A stretch of 64,000 bases of DNA. Origin: Longimicrobiales bacterium (lineage in GTDB: Bacteria > Gemmatimonadota > Gemmatimonadetes > Longimicrobiales > Gaopeijiaceae). The stretch spans positions 2,074,501-2,138,500 of the forward strand of contig OY282361.1 of assembly GCA_958295645.1 (NCBI GenBank), written 5' to 3'. The translations under genes were made by a program, and so were the position numbers. Shown here piece after piece: positions 42,152 through 49,843 of this stretch. Within the stretch, counting starts at the first letter, position 1; the number at the start of each line of letters is the position of its first letter. Below the pieces are notes generated by a model that was not told the origin of the DNA, ran no database searches, and was given only the letters and a program-made list of their open reading frames with translations.

Positions 42152-43471
42152 TCATGGTTGCGCCGGGCTGAGAGCTGGAGCACGCCGCCGGAGCCGGGCC
42201 AGCCGCCCGGTCGCGGCGATTCCGGCCGCGGGCCCCAGCGCCAAGACGGGAAACGCCCACTGCCATCCGGCGGCCCCGGCAATGGCTGGAACGGCCTGAA
42301 TCGTAACCGTCGCCAGCAGGAAGCCCAGGCAGGTCTGGAGCGTGACCGCCGTGCCCACCGCGTCCCGGGGCGCCGTCTCGGTGACCATCGTGCTGAACTG
42401 GGCCGAGTCGGCGACCACGAAGAATCCCCAGACCAGCGCGACCGCTGCCACCAACGGAAACGCCCTGCCGTACAGCAGGCCGATCCCCAGGGCACAAAAG
42501 CCGCTGGCCGCCATCGAGAGCACCACGACTCGCTCCCGGCTGGTGCGGTCCGCCGCCCACCCGCCCCAGACGCACCCCAAGCCCCCGGCGGCGACAGCGC
42601 CGAAGCCGGCCAGTCCGACAGCCGCTCCGAACGCCCCAGTTGGCCCCGCCGGCCCGCCCACCGCCGCTGCTCCGCCTCGCGTCGCTCCGCCCGCCATCCC
42701 CGGCGCCGCTACCTCCGCCGAAGCCGCCAAGAACGCCGGAATCCACGCCCACATGGCGTACAGCTCCCACATGTGGCCCAGGTAGCCGGCCGTCGCCAAG
42801 CGCGTCTCGCGGTGACGCACGACCTTGCCCACCAGTCCCCACGAGAACGGGCTGCGGGAGAACGGGTACGGTCCGTCCCGGTAGAACAGCCCAACCAGCA
42901 CGGCCCCCGCAATGGCTGCAAAGGACGCTCCAAGCACCACCGTCTCGGGACTCGCCGCGGGCAACGCGCGAAGCAGGTAGGGCGCCGCCTTCCCCACGGT
43001 CAGCGCGCCCACCAACGTGCCGACCGCCAGCCCGCGGGCCGACCGAAACCAAGTGGCCGCCATCTTGATCGCCGGCGGATAGACCCCCGCCAGCAGAAAG
43101 CCCGTCGCGAACCGCCACGCCACTGCCTCCCCGAACGCCGGAGCGAGGAGCACCGCGGCGTTCGCCCCCGCGGCCAGCAACGCCGCCACGGCGAAGTAGA
43201 GCCGCGCGCGCACTATGTCGGCCAAGTTGAGCACTGCGGCCACGGCGGTCCCCGCCACGAACCCCAGGTTCACCGCCGTCGCAAGCCAGCCGGTCTGGGC
43301 CTGCGACAAGCCCCAGCGAGCGCCCAGGTCCTCCGACACCGCCGACGCCGTAAACCAGAGCGACATCCCGAGCAGCTCCGCGACGGCCAGCAACGCGAGA
43401 ACCGCCCAACGGCGCGAGCCCGGCGCCGACAAGCCGTCGGAAGCGGAGACTGCCATTTTGGCAGAAGTCAT
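42152..43471 (-). CDS. MFS transporter (CynX/NNP-like)
   Basis: A 439-residue protein with 12 predicted helices. WFTASAVSEDLGARWGLSQAQTGWL follows helix 1 and LAGVYPPAIKMAATWF sits at helix 4-5, recalling cyanate/nitrate-type MFS carriers. GWAADRTSRERVV matches the A-like loop between domains. ATG 43471 (MTSAKMAVS) is used; ATG 43456 would be four to five codons shorter. An open frame continues upstream to 43642 across three palindromes but looks non-coding. Substrate unknown. Confidence 0.85.
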   Translation of the reverse strand: MTSAKMAVSASDGLSAPGSRRWAVLALLAVAELLGMSLWFTASAVSEDLGARWGLSQAQTGWLATAVNLGFVAGTAVAAVLNLADIVRARLYFAVAALLAAGANAAVLLAPAFGEAVAWRFATGFLLAGVYPPAIKMAATWFRSARGLAVGTLVGALTVGKAAPYLLRALPAASPETVVLGASFAAIAGAVLVGLFYRDGPYPFSRSPFSWGLVGKVVRHRETRLATAGYLGHMWELYAMWAWIPAFLAASAEVAAPGMAGGATRGGAAAVGGPAGPTGAFGAAVGLAGFGAVAAGGLGCVWGGWAADRTSRERVVVLSMAASGFCALGIGLLYGRAFPLVAAVALVWGFFVVADSAQFSTMVTETAPRDAVGTAVTLQTCLGFLLATVTIQAVPAIAGAAGWQWAFPVLALGPAAGIAATGRLARLRRRAPALSPAQP

Positions 43472-43547
43472 CGCCCCAACCCGCGATGTTCCTGCCATTT
43501 TGGCAGGTTTTGCATCTTGGCGTCCCCTCGAACTTGCCATTTTGGCA
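43450..43547. promoter_or_regulatory. Three identical palindromes TGCCATTTTGGCA at exact 42-bp spacing
   Basis: Copies at 43451-43463, 43493-43505 and 43535-43547; flanks extend the dyad to CCTGCCATTTTGGCAGG in the middle copy. Start-to-start distance is exactly 42 bp, four helical turns, so three dimers would bind on one DNA face. The first copy overlaps the MFS start region. Spacer sequences differ, which favours operators over a simple tandem repeat. Confidence 0.6.
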
Positions 43548-43804
43548 GGTTTGCTTCCCGGCGCGCCCAAGTTCTTCGGCGTTCGCGGACGCGGAACTTG
43601 TCGCCAGGCCGGTCTTCCCGCTACGATCACGAGGCACTTCATTATGGTAACAAAGCTGGTGGCGAATGGGGGAGGCGACGGTGGGCACGTCGGCGGCCGT
43701 GCGGGAGTCCGCCGAGCGGCCGCTAAGGCGCATGGGGTTCGTGAGGATTCGGTAGCTTTAGGTTGCCGTGCCCCGCCGACACTTTGCCGCCATGGGAGAC
43801 GAAC
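43548..43804. other. Spacer between MFS transporter and Fic gene
   Basis: About 260 bp between the palindrome array and the Fic start. It holds an AT-rich patch (TTCATTATGGTAACAAAG, about 43640) that could be a promoter, and GGGAGAC just before the Fic GTG. No gene is supported. Confidence 0.4.
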
Positions 43805-45295
43805 GTGTCACCACCTGAAGTCGCATATCGATGGAAACCGATCACCGACCTGCCCGACAACCACGGCGACTTGGCTCGAGGAGACCTGAAGATCCTGCGT
43901 GCCATCTGGCTGGAACAGAAAGCTGACCTTGAAGCGCACGACGCGGTCAAGGACTTCAACACGCGCCTGAAACGCCGCTGGGCGATCGAGACCGGGCTGA
44001 TCGAGCGCCTGTACACGATGGACCGAGGTATTACCGAGTTGCTCGTCGAACGGGGCTTGGACGCGAGCCTCGTGCCCCACGGATCCACCGACGGCGACCC
44101 AGAGTATGTAGTCCAAGTGATGCGTGACCAGGGTGCCGCCTTGACGGGCTTGCTCGATTTCGTGGCGGCGAGACGAGAACTCGGAACATCGTACATCAAG
44201 GAGCTGCACTCGGTCCTCACTGCCAATCAGAGTCATGCCGATGCGCTCGACTCGCTCGGCAGGCGAGTTGGCGTGCCGCTTCGGAAGGGCGACTACAAGC
44301 AGCGGCCCAATAACCCCTTGGAAGTGGGTGGCAAAATTCACGAGTACTGTCCGCTGGAACAGGTGGCCTCCGAGATGGATCGCCTGATCGAAATGCATCG
44401 CTGTCACGAATTGAAGGGCATAGCTCCGGAAGTCCAGGCCGCTTGGCTTCACCACAGGTTCACGCAGATCCATCCCTTCGAGGACGGGAACGGCAGGGTG
44501 GCTCGCGCATTGGCGACGCTTGTCCTGCTGAGGGCACGAGGGTTTCCTCTTGTTGTCACGAACGATCAACGGGACGACTACATCGACGCGCTACGGGATG
44601 CCGACAATGGCGATTTGCGTCCGCTCGTGGAACTGTTCGCCAAGATTGAGAAACAAGCATTCTTGGGAGCGCTCGGATCCGCTAATCAGGCAAGGTTGGG
44701 CGTACAGAGACAAGATGCCGTGATAGCCGCCATGCACGAGACTCTGGCAAACCGGCAAAAGGCGCTGATGAGCCAGTGGGATCAAGCTAAGGACTTGAGC
44801 AGGTCGCTCCAGACGATGGCGATCGACAAGCTGAACGGGCTCGTCCAAACGCTCGATGCCGAGTTGGGCCCGTTGGCGCCGCCGGACCGCTCGTTCAAGT
44901 TCTTCTCCGACCGCAACGACGCCGGCGACGACAAGTCGCACTGGTTCCGGTATCAGATCGTCGAGACGGCCAAGACGCTCGGGTACTTTGCCAACCCTGC
45001 ATCCTTTCACGCCTGGGCCCGGCTCGTCCTCATGACGCCGAACCGATCCGAGGTGCTGCTGTCGTTTCACGGCCTCGGTCACGAATTCAGAGGCGTCGTG
45101 GTCAGCTCGGTCTGCTTCTACGAGAAGGACCCCGAAGGTGATTTCGTGATCCCCGCGAGCAACATTACAGCACTGACGGAGGAGCCTTTTCAGGTCAACT
45201 ACAAAGAGGCCGAGCAAGAGGTCGCCGACAGATTCTCGGACTGGTTCGACCAAGCACTGGTCAAGGGCTTGGCGATTGCCAACGAGCGCCTGTAG
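43805..45295 (+). CDS. Fic-domain protein (AMPylase-type), long C-terminal extension
   Basis: A 496-residue Fic protein; the family transfers AMP or related groups to target proteins. The active motif HPFEDGNGRVAR lies at residue 223. Upstream RRWAIETGLIERLYTMDRG resembles the autoinhibitory helix region (Glu in IETG). About 230 residues after the Fic core form an unrecognised domain, without an obvious helix-turn-helix. The GTG at 43805 follows GGAGACGAAC; a TTG at 43763 is less likely. GC is a little lower than surrounding genes, suggesting transfer. It converges on a second Fic gene. Confidence 0.9.
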   Translation: MSPPEVAYRWKPITDLPDNHGDLARGDLKILRAIWLEQKADLEAHDAVKDFNTRLKRRWAIETGLIERLYTMDRGITELLVERGLDASLVPHGSTDGDPEYVVQVMRDQGAALTGLLDFVAARRELGTSYIKELHSVLTANQSHADALDSLGRRVGVPLRKGDYKQRPNNPLEVGGKIHEYCPLEQVASEMDRLIEMHRCHELKGIAPEVQAAWLHHRFTQIHPFEDGNGRVARALATLVLLRARGFPLVVTNDQRDDYIDALRDADNGDLRPLVELFAKIEKQAFLGALGSANQARLGVQRQDAVIAAMHETLANRQKALMSQWDQAKDLSRSLQTMAIDKLNGLVQTLDAELGPLAPPDRSFKFFSDRNDAGDDKSHWFRYQIVETAKTLGYFANPASFHAWARLVLMTPNRSEVLLSFHGLGHEFRGVVVSSVCFYEKDPEGDFVIPASNITALTEEPFQVNYKEAEQEVADRFSDWFDQALVKGLAIANERL

Positions 45296-45309
45296 CAGAT
45301 CCGGCTACG

Positions 45310-46479
45310 TCAACCCGCATCTACGACGCCCTCGTTGAGGACAGCAAGGTACTCGCGGTAGGAAAACAGACGGTTGCGCGACTTTCCCGTGAATTCCTCG
45401 GCGATTCCGTGTTCGACCAGGACTTGCATCGCCCCCGATACCGTGGGGAACGTCAAACCGGTTCGCTTCGTCGCTTCGCTGAGCGACACAACGACGCTAG
45501 CCTTGAGCGCTTCGTGCACCTGTAGAGCCGACGATGCCCTGCGCCCGGCCCCGGTCGCGATCCGGTCGTAATCGTCCCGAAAGGTCCGGTTGAGCCGTCG
45601 GGCCGTCGAGACCGCGTCTTCCGCGGTGATCTGCACCCCCTCCAGGAAGAAGGCCAGCCATGTCTCCCAGTCGCCCGTTTGCCTTACGTGGTCGAGCAGC
45701 CGGTAGTATTCCTGGCGGTGCTGCTTCAAGAACAGGCTCAGGTAGAGAAGCGGCTGTCGCAACACGTCGGCGTCACTCAGGAGGAGCGTGACGAGAAGGC
45801 GTCCTACGCGCCCGTTGCCGTCCAAGAAGGGATGAATGGTCTCGAACTGGAGATGAGCGAGCCCGGCCTTGACCAACGTCGGCAATCCGGGATCGTCGCT
45901 GTTGAGGAAGCGCTCCAGCTCGCCCATGCACTCTTGCACGGCGGTGTGCGGCGGTGGCACGAAGACGGCGTTGCTCGGCCTGGAGCCGCCGACCCAGTTC
46001 TGGGAGCGCCGGAACTCCCCAGGAGCCGAGCGACGGCCGCGGCCGGAGGACAACAGAACCCCGTGCACTTCTCGTATGAGCCGGTTGGACAGGGGGAAGT
46101 CCGCTTGCAGGCGGCGAAGGCCGTGGTTGAGGGCGGCGACGTAGCTCGAGACTTCTTCGACCTCGTCCCGTGGCACTCCGGGCGCACCCCCCATCTCAAG
46201 GAACAGCAAGTCGGCGAGCGACGACTGCGTTCCCTCAATCTGCGAAGACAGCTGGGCTTCCTTGCGGACGTACGAATAGATGAAGAGACTTTCGTCGGGA
46301 AGGAGGGCCGATACGCTGTCCAGGCGTCCGAGAGCGAGGTTGGCGGATTCCAGCCGTCGCTGTAGGGGACCGCCAAGGTCTACACGGGGCTTCGGGGGCA
46401 ATGGCACCGGCACGAAGGCGCGGACGCGCTTGCCCCCGGTGACGGTGACCTCGTAGCGGCCGGTCTTTCCGCGCTTCAT
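45310..46479 (-). CDS. Fic-domain protein with N-terminal inhibitory helix and C-terminal winged helix
   Basis: A 389-residue class II Fic protein: inhibitory motif SSQIEGTQSSL (78-88), active motif HPFLDGNGRVGR (216-227) and a C-terminal winged-helix-like segment (SLSEATKRTGLTFPTVSGAM) suggesting autoregulation. VPPPHTAVQECMGELERF is the beta-hairpin/target region. ATG 46479 follows GGAGGG. The gene has an inverted repeat upstream (46506-46530). It lies downstream of the helicase gene on the same strand but has its own promoter-like spacer. Confidence 0.93.
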   Translation of the reverse strand: MKRGKTGRYEVTVTGGKRVRAFVPVPLPPKPRVDLGGPLQRRLESANLALGRLDSVSALLPDESLFIYSYVRKEAQLSSQIEGTQSSLADLLFLEMGGAPGVPRDEVEEVSSYVAALNHGLRRLQADFPLSNRLIREVHGVLLSSGRGRRSAPGEFRRSQNWVGGSRPSNAVFVPPPHTAVQECMGELERFLNSDDPGLPTLVKAGLAHLQFETIHPFLDGNGRVGRLLVTLLLSDADVLRQPLLYLSLFLKQHRQEYYRLLDHVRQTGDWETWLAFFLEGVQITAEDAVSTARRLNRTFRDDYDRIATGAGRRASSALQVHEALKASVVVSLSEATKRTGLTFPTVSGAMQVLVEHGIAEEFTGKSRNRLFSYREYLAVLNEGVVDAG

Positions 46480-46505
46480 GAAGCCCTCCGGTTGTTAACG
46501 GCGCT

Positions 46506-46530
46506 TTGAATAACGGATCGCGCTATTCAA
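46506..46530. promoter_or_regulatory. Inverted repeat TTGAATA-N11-TATTCAA upstream of the Fic gene
   Basis: Seven-base perfect arms (46506-46512 and 46524-46530) separated by 11 bp, in an unusually AT-rich spacer with a direct repeat GGATCGCG at 46515 and 46531. The position 27 bp upstream of the Fic ATG suits an operator, possibly for the protein's own winged-helix domain. Confidence 0.5.
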
Positions 46531-46601
46531 GGATCGCGACTTAAGTTAAAATAACGTCGGCGGGGTGCACGGGTCGGCTTTACGGCCTCCGGGACACGCT
46601 C

Positions 46602-49600
46602 TCAGCCGTCCAGGATGTCCTTCAGCGTCGTGCCGGGGGGCTCGTCTTGTGGAGCCCGGCCCGTCGGCTCGGGGCGCTGGAAGAGCCGGTTGCCCGGCGA
46701 CCACAGCTCCACGCTGTCGGGGTGTTCCCGGTAGTGGTCCGGATCGGTGGTGACGCGGACGGGGTCGGTCGCGCCGGGGGACGTGACGCCGTACTCGCGG
46801 TTGCCCAGGGATTGGACCTTCGTGCCGGGCGGCAGCAGGCCGGGCCATCCTATCACCCGGTCCAGGTCGGACATGGTCGCCAGGGGCTTCGGGCGGACGG
46901 CGGAGTCCAGCACGTCGTCGAGAGCGGCGTCGATATCAAATCCGCCGTCGGCTTCCCGCGCCTCGGCCTCCAGGGCCGCTACCGTCCGGCGGCGGCCGGC
47001 GGCGTCTTTGCCCTGGCCGGTCAGCACGGCGCGGGTGATCTGCCCGGGCAGGCGCGAGAGGATCGGCTGGAGGCGGCCGACCATCTTGGTGAACAGGCCG
47101 ATGCGCTCCCGCAACACTCGGTAGATGTCGGTTTCGACGGTGTCCTCGTAGTGGAGGTTCACGATGCGGATCGTTGGGTGCTGCTGGCCCACGCGGTCGA
47201 TCCGGCCGATGCGCTGCTCCACCCGCATCGGGTTCCAAGGCATGTCGTAGTTGACCAAGGCGCCGCAGAACTGGAAGTTGAGCCCCTCCGCGGCAGCCTC
47301 GGTGCAGAGCAGGACATCGGCGTCGCCGTGTCGGAAGCGCCGCTTGACGGTGTCGCGGTCGACTGACCTCCAGCCGTCGGCGCCGGGAATCTCGCCGCCC
47401 CGCCCCGAGTAGCACATCAGCTTGAGGCTGGAGAAGTCGGAGGCCTCGGACAGCTCTTCGCGCAAGAAGTCCATCGTGTCGGTGTACTGGGTGAACACCA
47501 TCACTTGGCGCTTCCGCAGGTCGCCGGGCGTGTCGGATCGCCTCGAACCGCGGCGTGACGGCGGAGGGCGCTCCCGCAGGTCGCGGAGCACGTCCTTCAG
47601 CGCCGCCAGCTTGCTGTCGGGCGGAAGTTGGCCGATCTGGTCGAGGAGCCGCCGGACGTGGTCCTCTTCCTCCGCTTGAAGCGACTTCCGCAACGCCTCA
47701 GCCACGGCGTCCTCGTCCCGCGCCGAGTCGTCGGCCACTTCGTCGTCGGACAGGTCCTCGGCGAGGGCCGCGTCGGCGACCGGGGCTGGAGAAGATGCGC
47801 TGGCGTCCACCCGCCTCTGCAACGTGTTGCGCAACGCTCGAAAGCTGCTGGCGAGCCGCCGCCGGTAGATCGTCATGACGAAGCCGACCGCCCGGCGCTC
47901 GTCCTCCGACGCTTGGTTGTACGTCGTGGCGATATAGTCCTCCACCGCCTCGTACAAGGCGCGCTCGCCGACGGTCATTTCGACGAAGCGGTCGTCCACG
48001 TCGCGATCGGCGATGCGGGCCGGCAAGAGGCCGCGCCGATGGTATTCCCGGAGCAGCTCCCGGGTGTGACGCGACACCAGACGGCGAACCGGCGTGCTCA
48101 CCCGCAACAGCCGGAGCGCGGCTTGGCGAGCCTCGCCGTCCATGCGGCGCCGGGGAATCGCGGCGTTGCCGCGCAAGTCGCGCACGACCCGTCGGGCCTG
48201 CAGTCGGGACAGGCCCTCGAGCGCCCGGGCGACTTCAGCTTCGCTCGCCTTCCCGTAGCGCAGCTCGGTCGCCTGGAACAACTGCGCCATTTGCTCGAAC
48301 CCGTCGGGCGTCGGATCAGCCCGGCCGGCGTTCTCGAAGAACTCCTCGAACGCCGTCGGCGTCCACGCGGGGGGTAGCCCCAGCAGGTCGAGGAGGTCCC
48401 AAAGTTCGACGGGATGAACCTGCAAAGGAGTCGCGGTCAGCAGAACGAGTCCCTCGGTGCGCTCCTTGAGTCCCTGCATGAGGCGAAGCAGAGTGTTCGG
48501 GCGTCTGTCCGTCGCGCTTCCCGCGGCCCGGCGGCGGGCGTGGTGGGCTTCGTCGAGCACGATCAAGTCCCACGGCGCCGCATCTTCCAGCAACGCTTGC
48601 CGCCGATCCTTTCGGCGCATCAGGTGGCTGGACGCGATGACGACGGGCTCCTCGTGCCAGCGGTGGGCGGCAACGGGCCGGACATTGTTGTCGCGCCAAG
48701 CCGGCGACGCGTGCCACGCCAGTTCGCCCTTGTCGTAGATGGGCCAGTTGAGGTTGAACTTCTCGTGCAACTCGATCTGCCACTGCCGCAGCACGGCCTT
48801 GGGCGCGAGGACGAGAATCCGCTTGGCGCGCCCCGACAGCCACGCTTGCCGAAGCAGCATCCCCGCCTGAATCGTCTTGCCGAGCCCGACTTCGTCGGCG
48901 ACGAGGAGCCTGGGCGGCCAGCCGTCGTACATGCGGTCGAAGGCGCGGATCTGGTGCGGCCAGGGCTCGACCGCCGAAGTCGCCTCGCCAACGCGCTTTC
49001 CGCCGCCGTCCATCGCCGGCGCGCGCTCGATGAACGACCAGACGCGGTCGCGGAAGGCGTGTTCGTGGGGAGCGTCTCCGCGATACCGTGGCGGCGACAC
49101 CTCTCCGACGGCAACGGGCAGAGCCGACGGCGGGTCGTACGTTTGCAGCCGAGCGGGCAGCCGGTCGTCTTCAGGAAGGAAGCGAAGGAGGTCTTGGCGA
49201 ACCGCGTCGGGCAAGCCAAGCACGATGACGCGACGGGCTTGATCGTCCCAAAGCGCGTCGAAGGCGGTCTTCGCATCGGCGACTCGCTCGGGCTCCTGCC
49301 AGCTGGTGTAGACGTGGATGCGTTCCCAGTTGCGGGTCCATCCGGCAGTCGTCTCGTTCAGGCTGCCGGTCCAGGCGATCCGTTCCCCCGCCCGGTCTTC
49401 GACGACGCCCGTCTTCTCGTGGAAGATGGCCTCGTCGGCAACGGGCTTGCGGTCGGCGTCGCACGGCACCGCCACCTTTACTTCCAGATGCCCGCGGGCG
49501 ACCATCCACGCCAGCAGCTCCAGGGCGTCCTGCCCTTCCGGGTCCGGCGCCAGCGGCGCGTCGGCCAAGCGTTGCCCTACCGCGTTGCGGAGTCGTTCGC

Positions 49601-49841
49601 CCCGCGCAATCGCTTCGATTTCGTCCTGGGCCAGCGTGCAGCCGACGACCATGCGCATCACGCCGTCGTTGCGCACCAGCCCCTCGATGCCCCGCGACGC
49701 CAACGCCAGCGCACCCGCGCTGAAGTACCCCGTCAGCCGGTCGTACCGGGCGGCGTTCTCCAACGCGGGCACGTAGAAGAGCTTGACCAGATCGCCGTCG
49801 TCCAGCGTGTAGTGCAACCTCCACTTGCGGTCCGACAGCAC
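46602..49841 (-). CDS. PLD nuclease-SNF2 helicase fusion, defence-type
   Basis: About 1079 residues. The N-terminal region (about 20-220) is a phospholipase D-like domain with one HxK motif, FHEKTGVVED, then GSLNETTAGW. An SNF2/HepA helicase follows: Walker A DEVGLGKT, DEAHHARRR, VMVFTQYTDTMDF, and QRIGRIDRVGQ as motif VI. The GTG at 49841 lies 2 bp after the methyltransferase stop; GTG 49865 overlaps it. DISARM-class and related systems use similar helicases to act on unmodified invading DNA. Last gene of the island operon. Confidence 0.9.
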   Translation of the reverse strand: MLSDRKWRLHYTLDDGDLVKLFYVPALENAARYDRLTGYFSAGALALASRGIEGLVRNDGVMRMVVGCTLAQDEIEAIARGERLRNAVGQRLADAPLAPDPEGQDALELLAWMVARGHLEVKVAVPCDADRKPVADEAIFHEKTGVVEDRAGERIAWTGSLNETTAGWTRNWERIHVYTSWQEPERVADAKTAFDALWDDQARRVIVLGLPDAVRQDLLRFLPEDDRLPARLQTYDPPSALPVAVGEVSPPRYRGDAPHEHAFRDRVWSFIERAPAMDGGGKRVGEATSAVEPWPHQIRAFDRMYDGWPPRLLVADEVGLGKTIQAGMLLRQAWLSGRAKRILVLAPKAVLRQWQIELHEKFNLNWPIYDKGELAWHASPAWRDNNVRPVAAHRWHEEPVVIASSHLMRRKDRRQALLEDAAPWDLIVLDEAHHARRRAAGSATDRRPNTLLRLMQGLKERTEGLVLLTATPLQVHPVELWDLLDLLGLPPAWTPTAFEEFFENAGRADPTPDGFEQMAQLFQATELRYGKASEAEVARALEGLSRLQARRVVRDLRGNAAIPRRRMDGEARQAALRLLRVSTPVRRLVSRHTRELLREYHRRGLLPARIADRDVDDRFVEMTVGERALYEAVEDYIATTYNQASEDERRAVGFVMTIYRRRLASSFRALRNTLQRRVDASASSPAPVADAALAEDLSDDEVADDSARDEDAVAEALRKSLQAEEEDHVRRLLDQIGQLPPDSKLAALKDVLRDLRERPPPSRRGSRRSDTPGDLRKRQVMVFTQYTDTMDFLREELSEASDFSSLKLMCYSGRGGEIPGADGWRSVDRDTVKRRFRHGDADVLLCTEAAAEGLNFQFCGALVNYDMPWNPMRVEQRIGRIDRVGQQHPTIRIVNLHYEDTVETDIYRVLRERIGLFTKMVGRLQPILSRLPGQITRAVLTGQGKDAAGRRRTVAALEAEAREADGGFDIDAALDDVLDSAVRPKPLATMSDLDRVIGWPGLLPPGTKVQSLGNREYGVTSPGATDPVRVTTDPDHYREHPDSVELWSPGNRLFQRPEPTGRAPQDEPPGTTLKDILDG

Positions 49842-49843
49842 GG

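Noticed and set aside
43472-43642. N-terminal extension of the MFS protein with a 14-residue repeat (KPAKMA)
   Set aside because: Only the palindromic core repeats and the spacer residues are unrelated. There is no ribosome-binding site at 43642, and MFS proteins do not need such a leader.
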